Shown: positions 11,423 to 23,554 of the stretch, in pieces | Layout: each line of letters opens with the position of its first letter | Position numbering within the stretch: position 1 is the first letter of the stretch | Assembly: GCA_000320605.2 (NCBI GenBank) | Contig: KB445793.1 | Span: 1,633,122-1,697,121 of the forward strand | Reading direction: 5' to 3' | Source: Gelatoporia subvermispora B | Lineage: Eukaryota; Basidiomycota; Agaricomycetes; Polyporales; Gelatoporiaceae | DNA length: 64,000 nt | Program-made: the position numbers and the translations under genes | The notes under the pieces: model-generated | What the model saw: the letters and a program-made list of their open reading frames with translations, nothing else | Databases searched by the model: none | What the model was told of the DNA's origin: nothing

Positions 11423-12995
11423 TCAAACCAGAACAAATGCTCCTGACGGTAGCAGGTAGACCTCGCCCTTGTGACTGCCTACTTTGACAACCTTTCGCAG
11501 AGCACTTTCCTCGGCAGGGCTCAAGTACGACGTGCCAGCCGCATATAGCCTAAAGACACGATCGGCCTTCTTGAGAAGCTTCCTGAACTTTGACTTCTGA
11601 CCTGTCCCTTGCTGCGGAAGTGAATAGACGGTCGGCAGTGGATGGGGCCGGGCGTCCTCGCAGTATCTACATGATGGGATATAGTTCATCAGCGTGGGGG
11701 ACGGAAGGCAGGGATGGGCAATGGAAGATAAGACGAGGTCAGTCTCTAATACATTGGTCGAGCACGGAGATGCGTGACCCATACAGGAGCCGAGATATTC
11801 CGGCCATGTGGTGCACAGACTCATATATAATCCAAAGCTGTCTGCGGCTCATGGCATGACCACCGCGACTTTCGCACGAAACCATGCACACCCCGGTACG
11901 AATAGCCAGAATACGAGACTTACTTGCAAAGGCCACCTAGCGCGGCTGGGCATTTCCTCTTCGACGAGCTGCACATCACACAGCTCTCTCCTGGTCCCTT
12001 CCTGTCCGAGCCCATTTCGGGATCTCCCTTATCTGACGCAGTCTGTGCCTGCGAGAGGGCAGGCATCCAGGGGGGCAGGCTGTTACCACTGTACTTTATC
12101 GCCAACCGGTAAAGTCGCGAGTGGATTAGCGCATCCCCGTATGATTCGCTCTTCGTTCTCGATATCGTCGGACCTAGTCCACTGCGTGAGCTCTCTGCTA
12201 TTTTTGTCGTATATGCTTCACTTACCAATACCCTCGATTCCTACCGTCGGATCAGCGTGCACAAGCGTTATGGAATACCGGTCAACATAGAGCTTGTACT
12301 CGTAAGCCGGTTTTTCTTCGTCTTGCCCTTCATGGGCAGGGGTAACAGTTTCCTACACATGATCTCAGTGATATCCTTGCGGAGCAAAGCACAATTGATT
12401 CTGACCTGGTGGATCTGCGCAGACAATGGTCCGCTGACATCTAGCGTGCTATTTTTAGTTGTGTTTTGTTCAGCACCTGTGAGGCACTGAGCAATGGCCT
12501 GAGAGGGCCCCGGGGCCCCTTTCAGATCCTGAAGCTCGCCGAGAGCTCCCCGCAGAGATGAACATGCCACATGTTGTGGCATGGTGATCTGCTTGGGCTC
12601 CATGGCCTGAGCTTTACTGAACGCAGTATTGGGGATGTGCGACCGACTTGTGGTCCCTCTTGTGGCCGCCTTTTGGTTGTCAATCAGAATTGATTAGGTG
12701 TTCGCCTCTAGAAACATATGCTGGCGCTCACCGGATAAGACAGCAATGCGTCCTTGGGACTACGCCTTGCCGCCTTTTGACATCGTGGGCTTGAACCAGC
12801 TTTCCCTCTCGGGGTTTGCCCCGTGTTGTGCCCAGGTGCGCCAGCGATTGGAGACTCCTGCATTGATGGCACCATGTCCACAGGTGAAGGCCAAGTCGCC
12901 TGTGGCGTGTACATTCCGGGTTGCCGGGGCAGCCCAAGACCCCCATTTGATGTCTCTTGAAGCGGGTCGAGGTATTGAGGTTGTGTGTATGTCAT
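11423..12995 (-). CDS. L1: short-form member of an unnamed five-cysteine gene family
   Basis: The five-exon model reads 12995-12732, 12669-12406, 12352-12226, 12173-11924 and 11666-11423 and gives 382 aa without a stop. Exons 2 to 5 measure 264, 127, 250 and 244 nt, exactly as in R1. The N-terminal half is Gln/Pro/Ser-rich with a basic patch (KAARRSPKD). Next come a conserved module (EYKLYVDRYSITLVH), an AIKYSGNSLPPW block and the cysteine cluster C-x2-C-x6-C-x7-C-x2-C (CVMCSSSKRKC, then LGGLCKYCED, split by the last intron). The C-terminal domain holds LPTVYSLP, KLLKKADRVFRLY and YLLPSGAFVLV. The first three cysteines and the basic residues between them resemble a fungal Zn(II)2Cys6 DNA-binding cluster, but no sixth cysteine follows. 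A regulatory role is therefore only an inference. Confidence 0.72.
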
Positions 12996-13955
12996 GTTGC
13001 GATAACCCCTGAGGTGAATGGACGACAGTATGGCAAGAACACGGATGATCGATGTAAAATGTGAGTTAAAGCTCGCGAGATTCCAACCACCCACTCGACG
13101 CTTCTCAGCCTAGCACTGATATGGGATTTCTCCTCACCAGATCGTTAGCACCCGGCCCGGCATCCCGGCACTACACCACGAGTCCTGACCAACAAATACA
13201 TTCGGGAGATAGCAAGATGACAAGTCGACGCAAAACAACGGAACTCAAGGCGAGTATATGTAACGATCGTCGCTCAAGTACAACACAGTCATAGTCCTCT
13301 TAGTACGAATGCGCCACATAACATCAGGTAAATATCTCCCTCTAAACTACCAATGGTGATGCATTGTTCCACTTAATTCTGCAGTCGTCTTCGATCTAAC
13401 TACACAACGCCTACTTGCTATGCATTGCTCTACACGGGAGGTAGGGAGTCAGCGCGGAATTCAGCGCATGGACTTATCAGAGCATGCTGCAGACTCGGAG
13501 ATGTCTCTGCAAAATCGCGGAGAGGCCCCGGAACAGAAGGAAGCAACACACACTCTGAGTATGCGTCCTAACCCAAGGCGATGCACGCCGTTATGTGCGC
13601 AGTACAAAACCGATGACACCCGTCCGGCGCCGTCCGACTACCATATCCTTAGCGGATCGCAGTTGGGCCGCTCCATAGCGCAAGTCAGCTACCCTCATTG
13701 TCCTTCATGAAGTTGTGCCCACGCATGCCCAGTACCAGCCTCTGGTTGTCCTGATTGCTGGTGGGATTCGTTCGGATGAGACCAAATTTGATATATTCTA
13801 GAGGCACGGACAATCGCATATTCAGACAACATATGGATGTTATACAGGAGTCAGCTCGACAGAGGCGTCGGGGCTGATTGCAGTGAGTCGCCGCTTTTCA
13901 AAACCCAGGATACATACACTACCAAAGCTTTAGCTGGCATCGGTGACGGCCTCCA
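12996..13955. other. L1 promoter region and L2 downstream region
   Basis: The first 200 bp are homologous to the region upstream of R1 (31200-31427) and include an imperfect copy of its hairpin at about 13146-13173. The part at about 13580-13850 is homologous, inverted, to 36650-36860 downstream of R2, so the L2/R2 duplication extends past the genes. No other gene is seen. Confidence 0.55.
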
Positions 13956-16224
13956 TCAGCCCAGAATGAATGCACCAGACGGCAGAAAGTAGATGTCGCC
14001 CACGTGTTGACGCACATACGCTACCTGCCTTAACGCGTATTCTTCATACGGGTGCAAGCAATGCGACGAAGGATCGTTCCATCTAAATGTACGCTCTGCC
14101 GTAACGAGGAGACTCCTGATCCTTGACTTGACGCCCGTTCTTGCATCAGGCAGGGCATAGACTGTCGGCAGCGGCAGCGGCTCAGTATCCTCGCAAGTAC
14201 TATGGAAAGGGCAAACGGTCAGCGCAAAGTTCATGTGTACAGCGGCCCGGGAAGGAGCATGGAAGGAAATGGTCAGGAAGGGACAGTCCGCCGGTCTCGC
14301 ATGACCTCGATCCTCCGTAGAGATGCCGAAAGTCTGACGCCATGCAGAAGAGTTCCATATCTATATCTTCGACTTTCGGCGGGAATTACCCACACACCTG
14401 ACCCCAACAGGTTGCCCCCGCTTCATAATACCTTTGCGCAACGGACATGGACAATCCCTCGAACATCGAATGCGACGCCACTTACATGCAAAGTTCCCCG
14501 AGCTTTGCCGGGCATTTCTTCTGCAGTGAGCTGCATACAAGGCAAGTCTCACCATTACCCTTCCTCACGCCCTTCTCCCCCGACTTATTCTCATTCTTCT
14601 TCTTCCTCGGATTAGACCGACTACCTCCGTTACGTTTCTTCGACTCCTTGCTTGCCCCGCGGATCCTGGCCGGGGGTTCACTGCCGGCGTACTTCAACGC
14701 CACCTCGTACAGCCAAGTCAAACGTGGCAGGGGCTCGAGGGCTTCTGGATTCATCGGCGAAGATCCCTCATCGGTCAATCATCAAGCCCAGTACGCCTCA
14801 TGTATGACTCACTGTTCACACTGACATCATCACTTTGCTCTGGATGCAATGGAACGACAGATAGCCCTCCAGCTACCAATCGGTACTCGTGAGCTTGTAA
14901 CTGTGGGGGCACTTCCTGTATATACTGCATTTTGCACCATTGTCTTAGTGGCATCTACAGGACGCAGCACAGCCCGAACTGACCTGATAGGGTGGGTTGT
15001 GCGACGGCACAGCTGACTCGACCGGTTCATCTAAGGTTGTGCTGTGTTCAGTACGTGCGCCGTACTGAGGCACTGATTGCATGATTTGCAGGGCTGTTAC
15101 TGCCACTGCGTCGTCTTCACGAGCATTCGCTTGCTCTGACACAGTCGGGAGGATTGGCCCATGCGCATGCTGCAGGGCACTGGTGTCGGCAGCTCCGCCC
15201 GGGATAACGGTTGGACGATCTTCACACAACCAATACCTCCATAAGTCGGATGCCTTCCCCGATGATCGTCAATGGTCTCGATATAAATCAGGTGAAGCAC
15301 TCGAACTCACTTGTATCGCCATCCAGCGATCAGTACTTAGCGATGTGTTTGCTTGCTCGCTTTGCATACCATACTCACTGGAGTAACTATCTGCTTGCGG
15401 CGTGTCGCCCCACAACCAGCTCGACATAGCAATAACTGGTGCGGTCAAAGGACTGGCGGTCAGAAGAGCGGGCTCAGAAAATATCTGCTTTTTCAACCAG
15501 GGATCAGCAACTCCCACACTAGGTCTGATATGGTACTGATACTTACCAGCACGTGCACTAAAGCCTCCGAGCTCAACGTTGGCGGTTTCTCGATCTCGCA
15601 GAGTCGCAACTTCTGCGCGGCTAGATGTGGGCCGAGAGACTTGTCGCAGAGCTGGGCGCTGTATTTGTCGTGCTCACTCGGCGGACTTACCAATACCATC
15701 GGCTCCTACAATTAGATCAGCGTGCACAAGCGTTATGGAGTACTGGTCAACATCGAGCTTGTACTCGTAAGCGGGGTTTCCTTCGTCTTGCCCTTCATGG
15801 GCAGGGGCAACAGTACCCTACACATGATCTCAGTGATGTCTCTGCGGAACAAAGCACAATTGATTCTGACCCGATGGATCTGCGCAGGCAATTGCCCGCT
15901 GAAGTCTATCGAGCAGCGAGCTATCCTTAGTTGCGCTTTGTTTGGCACTGAGCGATGCCTCCGGATGAGACAGCAGTTCATCCTTAGGGCTACGCCTTGC
16001 TGCCTTTTGGTGTTGTGGGCTGAATTCAGCTTTCTCTCTCGGGGTTTGCCCCGTCTTCGCCCAGGTGCGCCAGCCACGGAAGGCTCCTGCATCAACGGCA
16101 CCGTGTCCACAGGCGTCGACCAAAGGGCCTGTGGCGCATCTATACCTGGGTGCCGGAGCAGCCCAAGATCCCCATATGATGTTGCGTGAATTTGGTCGAG
16201 GTGTGGAGGTTGCGTATTTCCCAT
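13956..16224 (-). CDS. L2: long-form member of the five-cysteine gene family
   Basis: An eight-exon model reads 16224-15871, 15817-15691, 15620-15547, 15484-15311, 15253-14984, 14915-14813, 14744-14486 and 14199-13956 and gives 534 aa with consistent phases. It shares the 127-nt module exon and the 244-nt last exon with L1. It adds four exons carrying STDRWMAIQ, LCEDRPTVIPGG and a second, diverged copy of the module (HEYRLVAGGLSVV). The cysteine cluster keeps the spacing C-x2-C-x6-C-x7-C-x2-C (CLVCSSLQKKC, then LCITCED). Compared with L1, exon 1 has a one-base loss and a deletion of about 250 bp. Together these leave a stretch in a changed frame before the reading frame is regained, so part of the N-terminal half is unlike the other members. 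Confidence 0.65.
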
Positions 16225-16282
16225 ACTATGATCGCTCACGAGGAGAAATGGACGATACATAGTGTGGCAAGAACACGGATGA

Positions 16283-16420
16283 TCACACGTGTAGACCAAG
16301 TCGCGTGTGGCGTATACATGTTGGGTTGCTGAGACGGCTGGGGATTTGAGGATGTTGCTGCTCGCGAAGTTTCGAGTTACGACTACGCGGCCTGTGTGTA
16401 ACGTGTTCTGCCGAGTCCAT
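16283..16420 (-). pseudogene. Exon-1 fragment of the five-cysteine family (outer edge of left arm)
   Basis: The segment resembles exon 1 of L1 in the same orientation: GACCAAGTCGC followed by TGTGGCGTATACAT and GGGTTGC recur at about 12890-12930. No later exon follows. The matching piece on the right lies at about 30625-30755. The arm therefore starts inside a former family member. Confidence 0.5.
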
Positions 16421-16422
16421 TA

Positions 16423-18064
16423 CATCAGGAAAGTGTCCAGTTGGTCTGACACGTCTTAAAGGTCTGGATCAGACATATTCAGACAACAAGTGGACCAGAC
16501 ACTGTTGTCTGAATCCATCAGGTTCATTTCTGAATCAGACGGTCAATGTCTTATTCAGACAAACTCAGACACCATCCAGACACCTCTCAGGCTGTCGTCA
16601 GAATGTCGACAAAATTCAAATATATTATGACTACTGTAGTGGTAAATACAGCTGTAACCGTCACACTTGTGAAGAGGCTGGCATAGTGTCTGAATTGACC
16701 GGTACGGGTACATGGGGAATTTGGAGGATGCATACCTCGTGAATGCAGATCCTATTGAGAGGGAGTGGGATGGTGACGGCCGGGTGATANNNNNNNNNNN
16801 NNNNNNNNNNNNNNNNNNNNNNNNNNNNNNNNNNNNNNNNNNNNNNNNNNNNNNNNNNNNNNNNNNNNNNNNNNNNNNNNNNNNNNNNNNNNNNNNNNNN
16901 NNNNNNNNNNNNNNNNNNNNNNNNNNNNNNNNNNNNNNNNNNNNNNNNNNNNNNNNNNNNNNNNNNNNNNNNNNNNNNNNNNNNNNNNNNNNNNNNNNNN
17001 NNNNNNNNNNNNNNNNNNNNNNNNNNNNNNNNNNNNNNNNNNNNNNNNNNNNNNNNNNNNNNNNNNNNNNNNNNNNNNNNNNNNNNNNNNNNNNNNNNNN
17101 NNNNNNNNNNNNNNNNNNNNNNNNNNNNNNNNNNNNNNNNNNNNNNNNNNNNNNNNNNNNNNNNNNNNNNNNNNNNNNNNNNNNNNNNNNNNNNNNNNNN
17201 NNNNNNNNNNNNNNNNNNNNNNNNNNNNNNNNNNNNNNNNNNNNNNNNNNNNNNNNNNNNNNNNNNNNNNNNNNNNNNNNNNNNNNNNNNNNNNNNNNNN
17301 NNNNNNNNNNNNNNNNNNNNNNNNNNNNNNNNNNNNNNNNNNNNNNNNNNNNNNNNNNNNNNNNNNNNNNNNNNNNNNNNNNNNNNNNNNNNNNNNNNNN
17401 NNNNNNNNNNNNNNNNNNNNNNNNNNNNNNNNNNNNNNNNNNNNNNNNNNNNNNNNNNNNNNNNNNNNNNNNNNNNNNNNNNNNNNNNNNNNNNNNNNNN
17501 NNNNNNNNNNNNNNNNNNNNNNNNNNNNNNNNNNNNNNNNNNNNNNNNNNNNNNNNNNNNNNNNNNNNNNNNNNNNNNNNNNNNNNNNNNNNNNNNNNNN
17601 NNNNNNNNNNNNNNNNNNNNNNNNNNNNNNNNNNNNNNNNNNNNNNNNNNNNNNNNNNNNNNNNNNNNNNNNNNNNNNNAGGCAGCAAATTCTATGGCTA
17701 CACCGAGAATCATATAATTCGATAAGTGCCCAAGACTATAGGACATAACGGAAAGAGGCCAAGATGGGCGTCTTCGACCCACAAAGCCGCGTCTTTCCCG
17801 CACGAGGCAAAATCGAGCCAGCACTGTAGCGGACCACTGTCTGTGGCGTGAACCCTGCGCATCCATCCATCCAGCCCTCCCGCTATACAAAGCATAAATG
17901 GCGAATATGTGGATAGCAATAAACGGCACGGGTGCGTGTCGAACGATGGCGCTCCATCATGAAGAAGCGCCCAAGACTCTCCAGACTGAACTCAGACCCC
18001 CAGGGCACCTTCAGGCAAATTCAGACATATCAGGCGCGTCCAGGAAGTTGACACTTTCCTGATG
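16423..18064 (-). mobile_element. TIR DNA transposon, copy 2 (inverted, interior gap)
   Basis: This copy is inverted relative to copy 1 and carries the same 15-bp terminal repeats. The dinucleotide TA stands at both flanks (16421-16422 and 18065-18066), as expected for a 2-bp target duplication. The readable ends are almost identical to copy 1, with only a few indels, which points to recent movement. Positions 16790-17679 are unsequenced. The gap edges correspond to positions 5017 and 6296 of copy 1. The insertion interrupts the left arm, and the right arm is uninterrupted at about 30622-30625. Confidence 0.82.
16790..17679. other. Assembly gap (890 N) inside transposon copy 2
   Basis: A run of N in the middle of the element. 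Open frames that cross it are artefacts. Confidence 0.99.
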
Positions 18065-19574
18065 TATGGCGCCGCTCACGAGAGAAACGCGGACAGCCGC
18101 CATATTGCTCGTCAACGCGCCCATGATATCCCCGTCTTCGGTTCTGGCTTCTTCTCCCCAGACTCCTTAAGCCACCGGTTTCATGCATCACAGCATCTCC
18201 AGCGCCTCGTTCACCAGAGCTCGCATACGCGCGAACGGTGCAAGTGCCCACATAGTGGGACCCGGACCCAGTTTATTCGTCGCCAACCTCCCACGGCTGC
18301 ACCCGTCGCAAGACCTGTCCCTTGACACCGTGCGCGGCAAGACACCCGACCTGCCCGGGTTCTTGCGTGTGCCCCGCACGAAGCCCGGGCCCGCGCGTAG
18401 TCGTTGATTGAGCTCGGGACAGTGCACCAGCCCGCCTGTAGCGCTGGCAAGCACGGGTTTCTGCACCGACGTGCTCGGCACCATGTGGCCACGTGTCAGT
18501 GGCCATAGGACGTCGGCGATATATCCCCACGTCTTCAGCAGCACAGGACCAACATCGAGGCCCTGGTTGTGGGCGCCTGGCCGCCTTCTGTGCGCCGTGC
18601 CGCGCCGCCCCCGTCCACAAGTTCAGGCCAACGGTTTCGACTGCTGGTGCAGCCTTGTCTGGGTGGCAGGCGAGGATGCGACACCCCATCCAGGCGCGTG
18701 ATACACCGGCGGGCGCGCGCACACATTCGGGGCGCCGGTAGGCGGGGGATACAGAGGGTCCGGCCCGTATCGTGTCTCGGCGTGCACGCGGTGGCTGTAC
18801 TTGCTCGAAACCGTGCTTGGCAGGGCGGACAGGTATGCAACGCAAGGTATCCCGGATCCTGCGCGCTTTACGGGAAGCTGCGTGTCATCGCGCTCGAGCC
18901 GTCGACGTCTTCGGCTGGAGGGATCGTCAGTACTTTCGGTAGAGCGTGATGGGGTGGGACGGTCTTACTAGATGGCTGGTTGGATATGTGTGTTTAGAAG
19001 AGTGATGCTGTCGGCGAGCGATGGACGAGGCTGTGGCTGAATGCGGTGTGGAGCAGATTTTGCGAGGACGGCTCCGCGTGTACTCGGGAATATTCGGTAT
19101 AATCGCATTGTCTCTCGATGGTGCTGGTGCTGGTGCAGTAGGAACAGCAGGAACAGCAGACAGGATCTCTGTTGCGAGATTGTGATGCTGGGGCTCTTGG
19201 CAGGAGGGACTGACGGGCTATATACTTCGAATAATGCGCTTCACGCACGATGGCAAAGTATAATTCTTGTTGAACATAGCCATACAACGAGGTAAGTTGT
19301 ACTACTAACGGGCAGCGGACAAAGCTAGTCGAATTGTGAAATGGAAATACATTCTTCTTAGAGTACTGGAGACAGATGTACAATGCAGCGTCAGACAAAG
19401 CAACAGATGTACCAACATGCCGGCCACTCCCAGCATCAAGAAAGCATAGATTCCAGACAACGCAAGGTGCCGTTACGTCCGTTGTCGCGGTAATCCGACG
19501 ACGCCGCAACAGCCTGTGGAGAACGATTGAGACTGATCGCCGAGGGAATGAAAGGAGCGTTCGGATTTGTCCGA

Positions 19575-20170
19575 GGGCAGGACGGTCAATTACGCCATGT
19601 GCGCATATATTGTCCAACTTTGTTCCTGAAGAGCTTGAAGGGTCGACTGTGCCACAGGACCAAGCAAGATTGACACGGCTCAAGACAGCCGGTAGAAAGG
19701 GATCGAGCTATGTCATGACAGTGCAAGTCATGCAGAGGCGCTGTCTGCCATACCCGCGCTCGCAGGGGTGCCATCCGCGTTGTATGCGCCGCCGGCGCGA
19801 AGGAAGGCGCACCCCGGATGCGCAGGCCTAGAGGTGCGCAAACTCCGTGCAGCGCATCCGGCGGTATGGCCTATGCAAGTCGCGCGGCCCTGCGCGAGCG
19901 ACACCTTGCGAGTTGCTCGACCCGAGATATGGTGGACGCCCCGTGCGGTACGACGCAGCTGCAGGAAGGAGTCCGCGATCTGTTCGACGAAGGACGGTCA
20001 ATCACGCCATGTGTGCATATATTGTCTGACTTTGTGCTTGAAGGGCTCGAAGCGTGGGCCGTGCCACCGATCAAAGGAAGATTGACGCAATGTATGCAGT
20101 GGATAGAAGGGAATCGAGATATATGGTGACAATGCAAGTCATTCGGAGGCGCTGTCCGTCAAATCTGCAG
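19575..20170. repeat. Diverged tandem repeat in the left arm
   Basis: The block starting at GACGGTCAAT (19581) and running through ACGCCATGTG and GCATATATTGTC to GGCGCTGTC recurs about 410 bp later (19993-20158). The right arm also shows two copies of part of it, at about 28735-28890 and 28945-29130, spaced differently. Confidence 0.65.
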
Positions 20171-20482
20171 ATCCCATCGTCAGTGCATACTACATGATGC
20201 GCTACGCACCGTGCAGCCGATCTCAGCAGGAGGACAGAGTACGCACAGGTGCCGTCTGCCCAACCTGCGGATCCTGTGCATAATGCACAACGCATGGGCG
20301 GGAGTGCGAAAGCGATACGGAGTGCCGGGACTTGCGAAGGAGACATTGCAAGTGCTCGCTGTCACGCCTAAACACAACGCACAGGGATGCCATCCGCGTC
20401 GTATGCGCCGCCGGTGCGAGAGAAGGCGCGCCCCGGACGTACGGGCCTGGAGGTGCGCGCACTTCGCGCCGCGCACCCGGGT

Positions 20483-20950
20483 GTATGCCCCATACAAGTA
20501 TCGCAGCTTCGACACATGTAGCAGGCGAGCGACGTTGTTGAATATCGTTCGGCTGGGTGTATGCTAGATCCCGTGCGACGGTAGCACAATGCAGTGCTGG
20601 AAGCAGGAAGGACGTCCGCGGCTCCGGCCTCTCGAAGAGGTGAGGAGGGGTCCCTAGAGGATCGTCGTGCGCGGCGGGCAGAGGCGAGCTGCGTGTGTAC
20701 GCCAGCATTCGGGCTGGTATGCCCTATGCAAGTATCGCAGCTTGAACATATGTAGCACGCGAGCGAGGCTGTTGGATATCGTTCGGCTGGGTGTATGCTA
20801 AATCCCGCGCGACGGAAGCACAATGCAGTGCTGGGAAGCAGCTGCAGGGAGAACGCCCGCGGCTCCGGCCCCAAGGAGAGAAGGGGAGAAGACCTGGAGG
20901 ATCGTCGTGCGCGGACGGGCGGGGGATGGGCGCTGTGCAGGTGCGCCAGC
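20483..20950. repeat. Tandem duplication of about 235 bp in the left arm
   Basis: Two adjacent units start at about 20483 and 20717. Each holds GTATGCCC, CAAGTATCGCAGCTT, ATATCGTTCGGCTGGGTGTA, GCACAATGCAGTGCTGG and GGATCGTCGTGCGCG in that order. The right arm has a single unit at about 28130-28400, so the duplication arose, or was lost, after the arms separated. Confidence 0.75.
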
Positions 20951-22136
20951 ATTCGGGCGGGCGGCGCCGGGAGTTGCGTGTGCGACTCGCCGTGGGCGGG
21001 CGGTGCAGTGCGCGTCGCTCGCTCGTTCGTACGGTGTCGCGGATCGCTGGCCCGCCAACTGGCATTAGTGTGCAATATTCTAGCGGGCGGGCGCGTCGGG
21101 CGCGTTTGCTCGTCCGCCTGTCTGGGTGGTTCCGCTGCGAGATACCAATACCAAGTTCCCGTACAGATCTCGCGGAGGAGGGTTGATGATCTCGACAGCC
21201 GGACATCAAGCACGCTCCACGAGCTGGGATCTGGGAGACCGGGGCGGGCTGACAGAGGCACGGCTCTCCATCATGGGCGTGGCTGAACGCGGTTTTGGCC
21301 TGGGGCAGGGAGGCGCCGCGTCATGAAGGGGATGTAGGAAAAGGCTGCACGGGAGCCGAGCCGAGCTGGGGCGGCGGGGCGGATGGCTTTATGCGCCGGG
21401 GCACGCGCCTCGAGTCTCCGTGCGCGACGTGTCGACGTACGATCTGGTGGTCAGCTTCGCGTCGAGGTGGTAGACAGACGTGCATTATATCGACGTGTGA
21501 GATCTGGGCGGCGCGGTGCACGACGCAGCGCACGTCCTGCCCAGGATGCGCGAGCCATCGGGCGGGGTTCTCGAAATGGCATACTTTCCCGGTCATCAAA
21601 AGCGGTCGAGTTAATCAACACAGACGACAGGTCCGCGCTGAAGAGAAGCGTCGCGGCAGCACAAGACGTCGAAAAGAAAGTGCAGGGTGATTAATGGACG
21701 CAATGATCTGCGGTGCGGGATCGATTCTACGCGAGCGGACGTCGCGCGTCGGGGCCAGCGCTGGGCAGCGTCCGATCGGGCGCTCGGTGAGCCAAGCTAG
21801 GCGTGGCGGGAGGCCGGGCCGGAGATGCCGATGCCGATGCTTCTATCATTGCTACTGCAGAGTTCTGTCAGAGTGAACTCTGAGCTGCATGGTGAAGACA
21901 ATTAGCATGGAGCAAAGAAGCGAAGCGCTAGGCACGGGGCGGAGAGAGGGAGGCCAGGAGGAAAGTGCGAGGCAGGCCTGACCGCGGCGCGTGACGATGA
22001 CGCACCGGATGAGAGACGCGGCTCGCGGATAACGCGACGGATGCGCACGCAAGCTGTGATCGAGACGATTGCAATCTGCAACGCTCTTCTCTGCGAGACG
22101 GTGGCCGCCGTCCCAGCTGCACCCCACCGCTACCCT

Positions 22137-23554
22137 TCAAAATCTCAGCTCCCAGGCTCTCTCCGAAGACGCTCGCCGACGCCCCGCGTGTGAACGCGGC
22201 TGCGCTATCTCAGGCTGGTCAGGCTCGCGGAGAACAACCCCATAGGCCTGCCATTGTTCGCGGAGACGGGGACGTGTGCTATCGCGGTACAATCGACCCA
22301 CGGTGCGGAGGGCGAGCTTGGGTTCCCACTCGAGGCGAAGCACGCGTGAGGCGCTGATCCGGAACGGGGTGCGTTCGTTCAATATGTCATGGGATGCGTT
22401 GCGTCGAAGCGGAGAAGGCGCAGACGCCTGCGGAGAGAGGCCGGCTCGGAGGATTTTTCGAGGGACTAGTGCCTGCGGGTGCACGCTGCTGGGACGGGGC
22501 GAATGGTTGAACGTCTAGGTGCGCGGGGTGGACCAGGTCCATTAAGGCTGGAAACCCGGGGTCTCTGGATTTTGTCGGCACTCCGTGATGTTTAACGCCG
22601 TGACATGTACAGTTTTTAATGATGTCAGAATAAAGTCGAATTCGCTATTCAGCTTTTCTGGTGCGCTGATATCGATACATTCGTATCTGACATAGAACCA
22701 AAGCCAGTGCTTCACCATCTGCTGAGTCTCTGTGTAAGGGTTACGAGCGTACGAGCCTCGGGCATGCACGTGATGGTCCTTTGCTTCCGCGACATCTTAG
22801 CTGTCTCGCTTCCCATTGGACACCCCCATCCGATTAGAGTTACATCTCCGCTCGTAGACAGCACTTGGAGCGCCCTCGTTACTCTGTCTGGTACTATAGG
22901 TATGCCACAGAGTCGGCGAGACCTCTTACTATCAGTAGTTCAGTTGAAAGATCACGCAAGATTACAGTGACTGCGTTGCACCAAACGACCGGAATCGCAG
23001 TTCAACTGCCTAAATGTGAGTTCCTATGCCATCTCTGACTTACATATCAGTTTATGGTGCGGCCAGGTCGCCTTTTAGGGCGATGCATCCTCGCCAAGAA
23101 TGACATCTTCGGGAGGTATACATGTCACGCAGGTAACGTGCACAGCGGCAAGGACCCCGTCAGGGCATGTATCGGGCGTCTCGACTTGATGGACCTGGTC
23201 CTCCTCGCGAACTCGAAAGAGCGGGTGACGCAGAAGGATGCCGCGGGGATCCGGAGGGGGCGACGCTGGCAGACAAGACGGGGGCGGTGAGGAGGATCCG
23301 CATTATGGCGAGCTGGGCGGGCGCCGGAGAGGCCGCGGGAGGAGAGCTGGTCCGGGAGTGCCTATTCGGGAGAGCTTCTGCACGTTCCCGCGTCATGCAT
23401 GGAAGCAGCATGCCCCCTCGAGCTCGCAAAAAGGCCAAGCCCCGGCCACGACCCGGCTCTCTTCGCGCCCCAGCTCTGGCGGCCTCGCGCTCCCTCCTTT
23501 GCTGTCACCGTCGCCGACGCAACGAGCTAGTCGTCCCGGACGTCGCCCGCGACG
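22137..23554. other. Unique core, upstream of the RGS gene
   Basis: Not repeated elsewhere in the window. A minus-strand frame at 22137-22484 is open for 115 codons but resembles nothing known. The GC content rises toward 23.2 kb, and the promoter of the RGS gene should lie there. Confidence 0.45.

Larger units (their letters stand above)
16283..22136 (+). repeat. Left arm of the large inverted duplication
   Basis: The reverse complement of this stretch matches 27315-30755 along its whole length. Anchor matches are GTGGCGTATACAT at the outer end, the ACCGGTTTCATGC area at 18.18 kb, CACCGCGTGC at 18.79 kb, GGATCGTCGTGCGCG at 20.66 and 20.90 kb, and GTGCAGCTGG near the inner end. By eye the identity is about 80-90 percent with many indels. 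The arm carries a transposon (16423-18064) that the right arm lacks, and a tandem duplication of about 235 bp. Reading frames do not stay aligned between the arms, so I do not call genes in them. Confidence 0.82.

Noticed and set aside
18188..18544. 118-codon minus-strand frame in the left arm with a partner at 30120-30470 in the right arm
   Set aside because: Indels between the arms shift the frame several times, so the frame is not conserved and a gene cannot be supported.
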